Source of the DNA: CAVSCR01 sp963726575
GTDB lineage: Bacteria > Actinomycetota > Actinomycetes > JAHEKZ01
Direction: 5' to 3'
Length of the DNA stretch: 64,000 nt
Assembly (NCBI GenBank): GCA_963726575.1
Contig: CAVSCR010000007.1
Coordinates: 682,001 to 746,000 of the forward strand
This document shows positions 9,502 to 17,731 of the stretch, piece after piece. Each line of letters begins with the position of its first letter. Position 1 is the stretch's first letter. The position numbers and the translations under genes are program-made. Below the pieces are notes generated by a model that was not told the DNA's origin, made no database searches, and saw nothing but the letters and a program-made list of their open reading frames with translations.

Positions 9502-10038
9502 GTGACCGCCCGCGACGCGCTGCTCCAGCAGATCCAGGACAAGGCTGTGGTGCACGGCCGGGTCGTCCTCTCCTCCGGGCAGGAAGCGGACTACTACGTC
9601 GATCTGCGTCGCGTCACGCTCGACGCGGCGGCGGCGCCATTGGTCGGCGAGGTGATGCTCGATCTGACGAGCGACCTGGATTTCGACGCTGTGGGTGGGC
9701 TGACCCTCGGCGCTGACCCGGTCGCGACCGCGATGTTGCACGCCGCGCACGCCCGCGGGCGCGACCTCGATGCTTTCGTGGTGCGCAAGAGCGAGAAGCA
9801 GCACGGTCTGCAGCGTCGTATCGAGGGGCCTGACGTGGCTGGGCGCCGAGTCCTCGCGGTCGAGGACACCTCGACCACCGGTGGGAGCGTGCTCACCGCG
9901 GTGGCGGCGCTGCGCGAGGCCGGCGCCGAGGTCGTGGCGGTTGCGGTGATCGTTGAACGCGGTGCGGCCCCCACCGTCGAGGCGGCCGGGCTGCCCTACC
10001 GCAGTGCCTATTCGCTGGCCGACCTAGCGCTGGACTGA
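9502..10038 (+). CDS. pyrE: Orotate phosphoribosyltransferase
   Basis: PyrE joins orotate to PRPP to give orotidine 5'-phosphate in pyrimidine synthesis. The 178-residue protein is the usual length. It shows the orotate-binding end (LSSGQEADYYVDLRRVTL), the flexible-loop basic stretch VVRKSEKQHGLQRRIEG, and the PRPP-binding motif VLAVEDTSTTGGS. The GTG at 9502 matches the normal family N-terminus (VTARDALLQQI). It stands alone, away from other pyr genes, as in Streptomyces and mycobacteria. Confidence 0.93.
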   Translation: MTARDALLQQIQDKAVVHGRVVLSSGQEADYYVDLRRVTLDAAAAPLVGEVMLDLTSDLDFDAVGGLTLGADPVATAMLHAAHARGRDLDAFVVRKSEKQHGLQRRIEGPDVAGRRVLAVEDTSTTGGSVLTAVAALREAGAEVVAVAVIVERGAAPTVEAAGLPYRSAYSLADLALD

Positions 10039-10093
10039 GCGGCAGCCCGGTACCATCGAGGAGACCTGACGCCGAACGCGGGAGTTGCCTGTC

Positions 10094-10651
10094 ATGTGGG
10101 TCTTGTGGGTGGTCCTCGCGATCCTCGTGGTGCTCGTCATCTGGACGATCGTCGCGTACAACCGGTTGGTCCGGCAGCGCAACGTGGTGCAGGAGTCGTG
10201 GCGCCAGGTCGACGTCGAGCTGAACCGACGCCACGACCTGATCCCCAACCTGGTCGAGACGGTCAAGGGCTACGCGGCTCATGAGCGTGGCACGTTCGAG
10301 GCCGTCACCAACGCGCGAGCTGCGGCGACGACGCCGGGCCAGTCCATCGCCGGCCAGGCAGCCAACGAGAACATGCTGACCGGTGCGCTGCGCCAGTTGT
10401 TCGCGGTCGCCGAGCAGTACCCGGACTTGAAGGCAAACCAGAACTTCCTGGAGCTGCAGCGCTCGCTGTCCGAGACCGAAGACCGCATCGCTGCTTCCCG
10501 GCGCTTCTACAACGCCAACGTGCGGGCTTTCAACACCAGCATCCAGTCATTCCCCTCGAACGTCATCGCCGGCACCTTCCACTTCAAGGAGGCCGAGTAC
10601 TTCGAGGCGGACGACCCCGAGGTGCGCGCGGTGCCCAAGGTGGAGTTCTAG
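10094..10651 (+). CDS. lemA: LemA family protein
   Basis: A 185-residue membrane-anchored protein of the LemA family, whose molecular role is not settled. It has one N-terminal transmembrane helix (residues 1-22), then the helical domain with the family landmarks VQESWRQVDVELNRRHDLIPNLVETVKGY (a few key residues: W, R, H, D, L, N, L) and a tail with FNTSIQSFPSNVIAG. The ATG at 10094 follows GGGAG at a normal distance; an upstream in-frame TTG is less likely. The TAG stop overlaps the stop of the convergent DedA gene. A GGTACCAT stretch about 40 bases upstream resembles a -10 box. Confidence 0.9.
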   Translation: MWVLWVVLAILVVLVIWTIVAYNRLVRQRNVVQESWRQVDVELNRRHDLIPNLVETVKGYAAHERGTFEAVTNARAAATTPGQSIAGQAANENMLTGALRQLFAVAEQYPDLKANQNFLELQRSLSETEDRIAASRRFYNANVRAFNTSIQSFPSNVIAGTFHFKEAEYFEADDPEVRAVPKVEF

Positions 10652-11280
10652 GTCTTCGGTTCCGGGGTCCGGTTCCGCCGTAGTTCGATGACGATCGGGA
10701 TGACCGACAGCACGACCATGCCGACGACGATCAGCTCGATGTGGGCGCGGATGAAGGCGATGTTGCCGAGGTAGTAGCCCAACAGGGTGATCGTGATGCC
10801 CCAGAGCAGGCCCCCGATCACCGAGTAGACGGTGTACTTGCGAAAGTCCATGCGCGCGACGCCCGCCATGACCGTGATGAACGTGCGCACGATGGGGACG
10901 AAGCGCGCCAAGACGATGGCGCGGCCGCCGAAGCGTTCGAAGAAGTGGTGGGTGCGGTCGACGTACTCCTTGCGGAAGTACTTCGAGTCGGGACGCCGGA
11001 AGACGCTCGGACCGGCCTTGCGGCCGATCCAGTAGCCCACCAGGTTTCCCGCGATGGCAGCACAACAGATCGCCAGGACCACCACGGCGATGGGCGTGGC
11101 GATGAAGCCCGATGCCACCAACAGACCGGCGGTGAAGAGCAGCGAGTCGCCAGGCAGGAAGAAGCCGAACAGCAAGCCGCACTCGGCGAAGACGATGCCG
11201 AGGATGGCCAGCAACGCCCATGGGCCAAGTGAGTGAAGCGTCGATTGCGGGTCAAGGAGCCCGGCCACGCTGATCGGCAT
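10648..11280 (-). CDS. DedA family membrane protein
   Basis: DedA/VTT proteins are inner-membrane proteins, some of which act as phospholipid or undecaprenyl-phosphate flippases. The 210-residue product has the family hallmarks: a re-entrant segment with ECGLLFGFFLPGDSLLF, the ERFGGRAIVLARFVPIVRTF region with its key arginines and proline, and GGLLWGITITLLGYYLGN further on. Several hydrophobic helices are evident. The gene converges with lemA. The exact substrate of this member is unknown. Confidence 0.9.
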   Translation of the reverse strand: MPISVAGLLDPQSTLHSLGPWALLAILGIVFAECGLLFGFFLPGDSLLFTAGLLVASGFIATPIAVVVLAICCAAIAGNLVGYWIGRKAGPSVFRRPDSKYFRKEYVDRTHHFFERFGGRAIVLARFVPIVRTFITVMAGVARMDFRKYTVYSVIGGLLWGITITLLGYYLGNIAFIRAHIELIVVGMVVLSVIPIVIELRRNRTPEPKT

Positions 11281-11328
11281 GGCGGTCAGGGTAGGGGGCG
11301 AACCTGTGAAGACTCATAAGGTTGGCCG

Positions 11329-11967
11329 GTGTCCGTTGAGCGACCGGCGAGTCGGAACCCCGTCGGGGTAGGTCCGCACCCGCTTCCGTGGCCCGATGAC
11401 CCGGCTCTCGACGCCGACCTGCTGGCCGACGGTGACGCCCGAAACGTCGTGGACCGGTACCGGTACTGGACGGTAGCCGCGATCGTCGACGACCTCGATC
11501 GCCGTCGCCGCCCGCTTCATGTCGCCGTCGAGAACTGGGCACACGATTTCAACATCGGGTCGGTCATCCGCACGGCGAACGCGTTCAACGTCGCCTCTGT
11601 CCACCTCGTCGGTCGTCGCCGTTGGAACAGACGCGGAGCGATGGTCACCGATCGCTACCTGCACCTGGTCCACCACGGCAGCGTCGAGGAGCTGGCGAGC
11701 TGGGCCGCTGGGACCGGCGTGCCCATGCTGGGGATCGACAACCTTCCGGGGGCGCAGCCGCTGGAGACGTTCGACCTCCCCAGTCCGGCCCTGCTCCTGT
11801 TCGGCCAGGAAGGGCCAGGGCTGAGCGATCCGGCGCGGGATGCGTGCGGCGCCACGTTGTCCATCGCCCAGTACGGCAGCACCCGCTCGATCAACGCCGG
11901 TGCCGCAGCCGCCATCGCCATGCACGCGTGGGTTCGACGCCACGACTTCGGCCAGCACGCCGGCTGA
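11329..11967 (+). CDS. SpoU/TrmH-family RNA 2'-O-methyltransferase
   Basis: A 212-residue SPOUT-fold methylase that uses S-adenosylmethionine to methylate the ribose of tRNA or rRNA. The three family motifs are visible: motif 1 NIGSVIRTANAF with the catalytic arginine, motif 2 FGQEGPGLS and motif 3 STRSINAGAAAAIAM, which forms the trefoil knot. There is no extra N-terminal substrate domain beyond about 60 residues. The GTG start has only a weak purine stretch ahead. It is followed after 83 bases by fbaA. The target nucleotide cannot be told from sequence. Confidence 0.88.
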   Translation: MSVERPASRNPVGVGPHPLPWPDDPALDADLLADGDARNVVDRYRYWTVAAIVDDLDRRRRPLHVAVENWAHDFNIGSVIRTANAFNVASVHLVGRRRWNRRGAMVTDRYLHLVHHGSVEELASWAAGTGVPMLGIDNLPGAQPLETFDLPSPALLLFGQEGPGLSDPARDACGATLSIAQYGSTRSINAGAAAAIAMHAWVRRHDFGQHAG

Positions 11968-12050
11968 TCCAACCGCGCCCTCCCGCCCCAGGCGCCGCGG
12001 TGGGAGGATGCCGCTGAGACCGAACCGACGACGCGGCAAGGAGAACTGCG

Positions 12051-13073
12051 ATGCCGATCGCCTCCCCTGAGGTGTATGCCGACATGCTCGACCGCGCGAA
12101 GGCGGGAGCATTCGCCTACCCCGCGATCAACGTCTCGTCGTCGCAGTCGCTCAACGCTGCCCTGCGCGGGTTCGCCGACGCCGAGAGCGACGGCATCGTG
12201 CAGGTGTCCTGGGGCGGCGCGGAGTATGCGTCGGGACAGCCGATCAAGGACATGGTGACCGGGGCCGCAGCGCTGGCCGAGTTCGCCCACGTGGTGGCCG
12301 CGAAGTACCCGATCAACATCGCCTTGCACACCGACCACTGCCCCAAGGACAAGCTGCCCGGGTTCATGGAACCGCTGATCGAGCTGTCGGCGCAGCGCGT
12401 GGCGGCAGGTGACGAGCCGCTGTTCCAGTCGCACATGTGGGATGGGTCGGCCGTGTCGCTCGTGGAGAACCTCGACATCGCCGAGCGGTTGCTGGACGCG
12501 TCGGTCAAGGCCCGCACGGTCATGGAGATGGAGATCGGCGTCGTCGGTGGCGAGGAGGACGGGATCGAGGCCAAGCACGACGCGAAGCTGTACTCGACTC
12601 CGGAGGATGCGCTGGAGACGGCCGCCCGCCTCGGACTCGGGGAACGCGGGCGCTACCTGCTCGCGGCGACCTTTGGCAACGTGCACGGCGTCTACAAACC
12701 GGGGAACGTTGTCCTGAAGCCCGACATCTTGCGCCAGATCCAGGAGGCCGTGGGGGCCAAGTACGGCAAAGCGAAGCCGTTCGACCTGGTGTTCCACGGC
12801 GGATCGGGTTCGTCGTTGGAGGAGATCCGTTCCACGCTCGACTACGGCGTGGTCAAGATGAACGTGGACACCGACACCCAGTACGCGTTTACTCGCCCGA
12901 TCGCGGCGTGGATGCTGTCGCACTACGACGGAGTGCTGAAGATCGACGGCGAGGTGGGCAACAAGAAGCAGTACGACCCGCGCGCCTACGGCAAGGAAGC
13001 CGAAGCAGGGATGGCGGCGCGCGTCACGCATGCGTGCGAGGACCTGCGCAGTCAGGGCACCCGAATCAGCTGA
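12051..13073 (+). CDS. fbaA: Class II fructose-bisphosphate aldolase
   Basis: This zinc enzyme interconverts fructose 1,6-bisphosphate with dihydroxyacetone phosphate and glyceraldehyde 3-phosphate in glycolysis. The 340-residue length is right for class IIA. Metal and catalytic residues are visible: HTDHC (His93, Asp95, His96), the metal histidine in GNVHGVYKPG, FHGGSGSS, and NVDTDTQYA. AAGGAG precedes the ATG. In related genomes DUF3151 and purA lie close downstream; here two further genes and hairpin repeats come between. Confidence 0.95.
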   Translation: MPIASPEVYADMLDRAKAGAFAYPAINVSSSQSLNAALRGFADAESDGIVQVSWGGAEYASGQPIKDMVTGAAALAEFAHVVAAKYPINIALHTDHCPKDKLPGFMEPLIELSAQRVAAGDEPLFQSHMWDGSAVSLVENLDIAERLLDASVKARTVMEMEIGVVGGEEDGIEAKHDAKLYSTPEDALETAARLGLGERGRYLLAATFGNVHGVYKPGNVVLKPDILRQIQEAVGAKYGKAKPFDLVFHGGSGSSLEEIRSTLDYGVVKMNVDTDTQYAFTRPIAAWMLSHYDGVLKIDGEVGNKKQYDPRAYGKEAEAGMAARVTHACEDLRSQGTRIS

Positions 13074-13081
13074 CGGTCGCC

Positions 13082-16015
13082 GTGTCCACGGGCGAGCTGG
13101 TCAACCCCTTCGATGGGCATGCCCTGCCGAGCCCGGCGCTCGACGACGCCGCCGCCTTGGTCCTGCTTCAGACCTTGTTCGGGCGCGACGGACGGCTCAC
13201 CTCGTTGGGGAGCCACCAGGACCAGAACTGGCGGGTCGACTCCGAGTTGGCCCGGTATGTGCTCAAGGTGTCCAACCCCGGATTCCCACGCACCGGGCTG
13301 GAGGCACAGAACGCCGCGATGCAGCACCTGGCTGCGGGCGAGTGCACCTTCGACGTTCCCGTGCCGATCGCCGGAGTCGACGGTGAGCTGATCCCTCGGT
13401 GGTCGCACGACGAGAGGGTGCACGACGTGCGACTGGTGACGTTCGTCGAAGGACGACCGTTGGCCGACTTCGACTACCTGGCGCCTGCCGTCGTCCGACG
13501 TCAGGGGGAGCTCGCTGCGCAGGCAGCTGTTGCGCTCGAGGGTTTCGACCACCCTGGGATCGAGCGGCTGCTGCAGTGGGACACCCGCTTCGCCTTCGAC
13601 GTGATCGACGCTTTGCTCCCGCACGTCGCCGATCGCGACGAGCGGGCCCTCATCCAGGAAGCGAGTCAGCAGGCGCGTCTGGTGCTGGACCCGTTGATCC
13701 CGTCGCTGCGCACCCAGGTGGTGCATGCGGACGTCACAGATGTGAACGTCGTTGCGCAGCTGGATGGCGCTGGTCGTCCGATGCCCACGGGTCTGATCGA
13801 CTTCGGCGACATGTCGCGTACCTGGATCGCCTCCGACGTCGCGACGGCGATCGTGGGCCTGGTGTTCCACGACCTCGAGCGCCCACTGCAGCTGGCCACG
13901 GAGCTCGTGCGCGGGTACCACGACACCCTGCCGCTCACTCCCGAGGAGATCGATGCGGTGTGGCCGCTGGTGTTGGCTCGAGCGGCGGTGTGCCAGGTGA
14001 GCAGCGAGCAGCAGGTGGAGCTCGACCCGCACAGCGACTATGCGCGGATGTCCCTGGAGATGGATCGCGCCAACCTGCACGCTGTGGCGTCGGTGTCGCC
14101 TCCGTTGGCCCGGGAGTGCATCCGGGCAGCGGTTGGGCTCGGCCCGTCGCGCGCAGCCACATCGCTGACGCAACGTCGCTGGGGTCCCCTGGTGGTAGGT
14201 CATGCAGAGCTGACGTTGGTCGACCTGTCGGTGACCTCCGAACGCTTCGGACCTGGTGAGTGGCAGCACCCCGCCGCCATCGCCGAAGCCGTGGGCGTCG
14301 CCGGGCCAGATGGGTTGGCTGCGACCGCTCATGCCGAAGCGCGACTGATCGACGGCGTCGAGGACGACCCCCGAGAGCCGGCGAGCGTTCATCTCGGCGT
14401 GGACGTGTTCGCTCCGGTCGGGGTCGACGTCCTGGCCCCCGTCGCGGGTGAGGTCGTCGAGCTCGACCCGGTCACCATTCGTACCGAGGATGCCTGGCTG
14501 CGCCTCGATGGCGTGGCGTCTGCGATCGGGCTGGGACGGGTGGCAGCGGGCACTCCCGTCGGCACCGTCATGCCGCCGGTCGCGTCACTGCCGGCCCACG
14601 TCCACGTCCAGGTGCTGACCGAGCCGGTCGATGCGCCGCACTCGTGCGTGCCGTCGCTGGCACCGGGCTGGTTACGTCTGTGCCCCGATCCCGGGACTGC
14701 CCTCGGACTGCCCGCGTCGCAGCACCGCGACCCCGCCGCCCTGCTGAGGCGCCGCAGCCGTGTCGTCGCGGGGGTGCAAGAGCACTACTACGAGCATCCG
14801 CCCGAGGTGGAGCGCGGCTGGCGTCATCACCTGTTCGATACCGACGGGCGCGCTTACCTGGACGTGGTCAACAACGTCGCGGTGCTCGGCCACTCCCACC
14901 CGGCCGTCACCAACGCCGTGTCACACCAGCTGCAGATGTTGAACACGAACTCTCGGTTCAACTACGAAGCGATCGTCGCCTTCTCGGAACGGCTGGCGTC
15001 ACGACTCCCTGATCCGCTCGACACCGTCCTGCTCGTCAACACCGGCAGCGAGGCGGTCGACCTGTCGCTACGCGTCGCGCGTGCCGCGACCGGTCACGAT
15101 CACGTCGTTGCCGTTCGCAGCGCCTATCACGGCTGGACCCTTGGAACGGATGCCATCTCGACGTCGCTCGCGGACAACCCAACGGCACTGCAGACACGGC
15201 CATCGTGGGTGCACACCGTGGAGTCGCCCAACACCTACCGGGGCGAGCACCGCGGCGACGACGCCGCGCAGCGCTATGCCGACGATGTCGAACGCGCGCT
15301 GGGCGAGGTGGAGGCGACCGGCGGCGGCGTTGCGGCTTTCGTCGCCGAGTCGTTGTACGGCAACGCCGGTGGGGTGCTGTTGCCCGACGGCTACCTGCGC
15401 CGCGTCTACGGGCTCGTGCGCGCTGTCGGCGGACTGTGTGTCGCCGATGAGGTGCAGGTCGGATACGGCCGAACGGGCCACTACTTCTGGGCGTTCGAGC
15501 AGCAAGAGGTCGTCCCCGACATCGTCACAGTCGCGAAGCCGGCCGGCAACGGCATGGCTGTCGGCGCCGTCATCACCACGCGCGCCATCGCCGACGCGTT
15601 CTCGTCGCAAGGGTCGTTCTTCTCCTCCGTCGGTGGCAGTCCGGTGAGCGCGCGAGTCGGCCTGACGGTGCTCGAGGTGATCGAGTCCGAGGGGCTCCAG
15701 GAGAATGCGCGCGACGTCGGAGATCACCTGCATGGCCGGCTGCTCGCGCTCATGCAGCGCTACCCGATCGTCGGAGCGGTGCACGGTCTTGGGCTGTACC
15801 TCGGCGTGGAGCTCGTGCGCGACCGTCTCACCCTCGAGCCGGCGACCCAGGAGTGCGCGGCGATCTGCGAACGGATGCTGGAGCTCGGGGTCGTGGTTCA
15901 GCCCACGTCGGACCACCTCAACGTGCTCAAGGTCAAGCCTCCGCTGTGCATCACTCTGGCCAGTGCCGACTTCTTCGTCGACACGCTCGAGCGGGTGCTG
16001 CGAACCGGTTGGTAG
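13082..16015 (+). CDS. Three-domain protein: APH-like kinase, M23-like domain, class III aminotransferase
   Basis: A 977-residue fusion. Residues 1-360 resemble aminoglycoside/homoserine kinases of the APH fold (VVHADVTDVNVV as catalytic loop, GLIDFGDM as the metal-binding DFG-like motif). Residues about 425-545 look like an M23 metallopeptidase (LytM) core and keep both signatures, HLGVD (His437, Asp441) and HVH (506-508). Residues about 575-977 are a class III PLP aminotransferase with NTGSEAVDLSLR, ADEVQVGYGRTG and the Schiff-base lysine Lys819 in VAKPAGNGMAVG. The family is known as a fused annotation in proteobacteria and actinobacteria; the C-terminal part resembles phosphoethanolamine/hydroxylysine phospho-lyases, so a kinase plus lyase acting in series on an amino alcohol is a reasonable inference. 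The GTG lies 8 bases after fbaA. Confidence 0.85.
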   Translation: MSTGELVNPFDGHALPSPALDDAAALVLLQTLFGRDGRLTSLGSHQDQNWRVDSELARYVLKVSNPGFPRTGLEAQNAAMQHLAAGECTFDVPVPIAGVDGELIPRWSHDERVHDVRLVTFVEGRPLADFDYLAPAVVRRQGELAAQAAVALEGFDHPGIERLLQWDTRFAFDVIDALLPHVADRDERALIQEASQQARLVLDPLIPSLRTQVVHADVTDVNVVAQLDGAGRPMPTGLIDFGDMSRTWIASDVATAIVGLVFHDLERPLQLATELVRGYHDTLPLTPEEIDAVWPLVLARAAVCQVSSEQQVELDPHSDYARMSLEMDRANLHAVASVSPPLARECIRAAVGLGPSRAATSLTQRRWGPLVVGHAELTLVDLSVTSERFGPGEWQHPAAIAEAVGVAGPDGLAATAHAEARLIDGVEDDPREPASVHLGVDVFAPVGVDVLAPVAGEVVELDPVTIRTEDAWLRLDGVASAIGLGRVAAGTPVGTVMPPVASLPAHVHVQVLTEPVDAPHSCVPSLAPGWLRLCPDPGTALGLPASQHRDPAALLRRRSRVVAGVQEHYYEHPPEVERGWRHHLFDTDGRAYLDVVNNVAVLGHSHPAVTNAVSHQLQMLNTNSRFNYEAIVAFSERLASRLPDPLDTVLLVNTGSEAVDLSLRVARAATGHDHVVAVRSAYHGWTLGTDAISTSLADNPTALQTRPSWVHTVESPNTYRGEHRGDDAAQRYADDVERALGEVEATGGGVAAFVAESLYGNAGGVLLPDGYLRRVYGLVRAVGGLCVADEVQVGYGRTGHYFWAFEQQEVVPDIVTVAKPAGNGMAVGAVITTRAIADAFSSQGSFFSSVGGSPVSARVGLTVLEVIESEGLQENARDVGDHLHGRLLALMQRYPIVGAVHGLGLYLGVELVRDRLTLEPATQECAAICERMLELGVVVQPTSDHLNVLKVKPPLCITLASADFFVDTLERVLRTGW

Positions 16016-16038
16016 CCGCCGCGGTCCCCCTCCATACG

Positions 16039-16107
16039 CCGATTGGCTCTGACCGTGAGTCTGTGGCACTGCAGTTGCTCCCAAGACTCACGGGTTCAGC
16101 CAATCGG
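16039..16107. repeat. 69-bp hairpin repeat, copy A
   Basis: A palindrome with 24-base arms at 16039-16062 and 16084-16107 around a 21-base loop. The left arm and loop are identical to copy B at 17171-17239; the right arm differs in the GGTTC stretch, which breaks pairing in the middle. The stop codon of the AbiEi-like gene lies inside this right arm. It also sits 23 bases after the three-domain gene and could act as a bidirectional terminator. Confidence 0.9.
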
Positions 16108-17088
16108 CGGCGAATCGCGGGCCACCTCCAGCGACGGCGGTGGTCGCCAGGGGGCGCTGTCGCGGCGCCGGGCCAGTCGCTCGAACCGGGCAACCACCTC
16201 GACGCTGCGACGGGTGATCTCATCCGCCGTCCAGCGCACGACTAGCAGACCGACGTTCTCGATCGCCTCCTGACGCAGCTTCTCGGCCCACAGGACGGGC
16301 GCCGTTGGAGACGCCTGCGGCTCGGCATCGCGGTACTTCACCGAACCGTCGGCCTCACCGACGATGCCCAGCTCCGGCCAATAGTTGTCGACCCGGACCC
16401 ACCCCGCGGGGAGTCGCAGCCACGGATTCACCCAGGGGCGCGGGATCCCGTGACCGACCAGTTCACCCCGCGAGTACGACTCCAACGGCGACTCGCTTCG
16501 TTCGGTTGCCAGACCGAGCGTCGCCCGAGCACGACGGACTCCGCGGATCGGTCCCCTGGCCTGCAGCGTCTTGGTGATGACGCTGCGCGAGACTCCTCGG
16601 CGCAAGACGGCGTCAACCGTCACGAGGGCGGTGGGAGTGGGCCACGACAACGCCACGTCCGAGGCGGTCCGCTCCATCGTCGTGACCCGCAGGCCGTCGA
16701 GCACGTCGACCTCGATCTCGACAGCGCAGGTCCGCAGCAGTCGGACGCCGCCTGGGCGGCCGCGATCTGGGTGCCGGATCAGCTCCGGCGCCGGAGGGAA
16801 CTTCCACACGGGGAGGTCATGCACCAGTGCAGCGCTACGGCCCGCGACGACGACGTCGGGGAACTTCTGCTGCAAGGCAAGCAGCTGGGCGACGTGAGTG
16901 TTGACGTCGCGCATGTCTCCAGCTACTGCGTAGCGGCCCCGCCCGAGGCGGAGTAGGCGCCCGGTACGGACAAGCCGCGCGATGTGCACGTCCGCGGCGC
17001 CCGCCTCGATGAGTTGCCGTCGGCTCAGCCCTGCACCGGGCGAGAGAAGTTGCAGGACAGTTTCGGGCAGCGTCAGTGTCTTCCACAC
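16096..17088 (-). CDS. AbiEi-antitoxin-like / DUF559-like protein
   Basis: A 330-residue protein with an N-terminal winged-helix segment (LSRRQLIEAGAADVHIARLVRTG) followed by LLRLGRGRYAVAG, the layout of the type IV toxin-antitoxin AbiEi domain. The C-terminal part (SPLESYSRGELVGHGIPRPWVNP, VDNYWPELGIVGEADGSVKY, RVV-type RWTADEI) resembles endonuclease-like DUF559 domains with acidic residues on beta strands. Such AbiEi-DUF559 proteins are common singletons in actinobacteria; no AbiEii toxin gene is adjacent, so a toxin-antitoxin role is not shown. The GTG at 17088 is chosen as the first start ahead of the helix-turn-helix. The gene ends inside hairpin copy A and begins 83 bases from copy B, so it looks like a cassette inserted between fbaA and the DUF3151 gene. 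Confidence 0.7.
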   Translation of the reverse strand: MWKTLTLPETVLQLLSPGAGLSRRQLIEAGAADVHIARLVRTGRLLRLGRGRYAVAGDMRDVNTHVAQLLALQQKFPDVVVAGRSAALVHDLPVWKFPPAPELIRHPDRGRPGGVRLLRTCAVEIEVDVLDGLRVTTMERTASDVALSWPTPTALVTVDAVLRRGVSRSVITKTLQARGPIRGVRRARATLGLATERSESPLESYSRGELVGHGIPRPWVNPWLRLPAGWVRVDNYWPELGIVGEADGSVKYRDAEPQASPTAPVLWAEKLRQEAIENVGLLVVRWTADEITRRSVEVVARFERLARRRDSAPWRPPPSLEVARDSPPIG

Positions 17089-17170
17089 GGCGTCACTGTC
17101 GCCCGGCGGTAGCTGGCGCGATCCGCCGAGCGGCCCGTCAGGGGACGACGACGGAGCCCTGTTGATGATG

Positions 17171-17239
17171 CCGATTGGCTCTGACCGTGAGTCTGTGGCA
17201 CTGCAGTTGCTCCCAAGACTCACGGTCAGAGCCAATCGG
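17171..17239. repeat. 69-bp hairpin repeat, copy B
   Basis: A perfect 24-bp inverted repeat (17171-17194 against 17216-17239) with a 21-base loop. The loop is identical to that of copy A 1.13 kb away. The hairpin ends 13 bases before the GTG of the DUF3151 gene and would fold in the leader of any transcript from upstream. Confidence 0.92.
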
Positions 17240-17252
17240 GGATGATGGCGGG

Positions 17253-17675
17253 GTGACGATCGATCAGAACCTGCTCGGCGGACCGCCGCCCACCTACCTC
17301 CCCGACAACGAGAGCGCAACGGCCTTGTTGCGCGACGGGGTGCCGGCCCGGGAGGTGGCAGCCGCACACCCCACCTACAGCCTGGCGTGGGCGATCCTGG
17401 CGGAGGAGGCGTTCCCGGACGCCACGGGCGACGCCGTCGCGTCGTACGCCTACGCGAGAACCGGGTACCACCGTGGCCTGGACTCGCTGCGTCGCGCCGG
17501 CTGGAAGGGCCATGGTCCGATCCCGTGGGACCACGAGCCGAACCGCGGCTTTCTGCGCGCCCTGAATGCGCTGCGCGTCGCGGCCACGGCGATCCAGGAG
17601 GACGACGAGGCGGTGCGCTGCTCGGTCTTCCTGCGCGAGTCCAGCCCCGAGGCGGCCGAGGCGCTCGGCGCCTGA
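17253..17675 (+). CDS. DUF3151 family protein
   Basis: A 140-residue protein of the actinobacterial family DUF3151, of unknown function and usually found beside fbaA and purA. Recognisable features are the N-terminal LLGGPPPTYLP, AWAILAE with A-rich helices, ASYAYARTGYHRGLDSLRRAGWKG and the PWDHEPNRGFLRAL stretch. No membrane segment or known catalytic motif is visible. The GTG at 17253 sits 13 bases after the perfect hairpin B, leaving little room for a ribosome binding site. purA follows after 56 bases. Confidence 0.88.
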   Translation: MTIDQNLLGGPPPTYLPDNESATALLRDGVPAREVAAAHPTYSLAWAILAEEAFPDATGDAVASYAYARTGYHRGLDSLRRAGWKGHGPIPWDHEPNRGFLRALNALRVAATAIQEDDEAVRCSVFLRESSPEAAEALGA

Positions 17676-17731
17676 AGGCGACTCCGGTACCCTTCGGCGG
17701 TAATCCCGCAAATTTTTCGAGGGAGTGCCGC

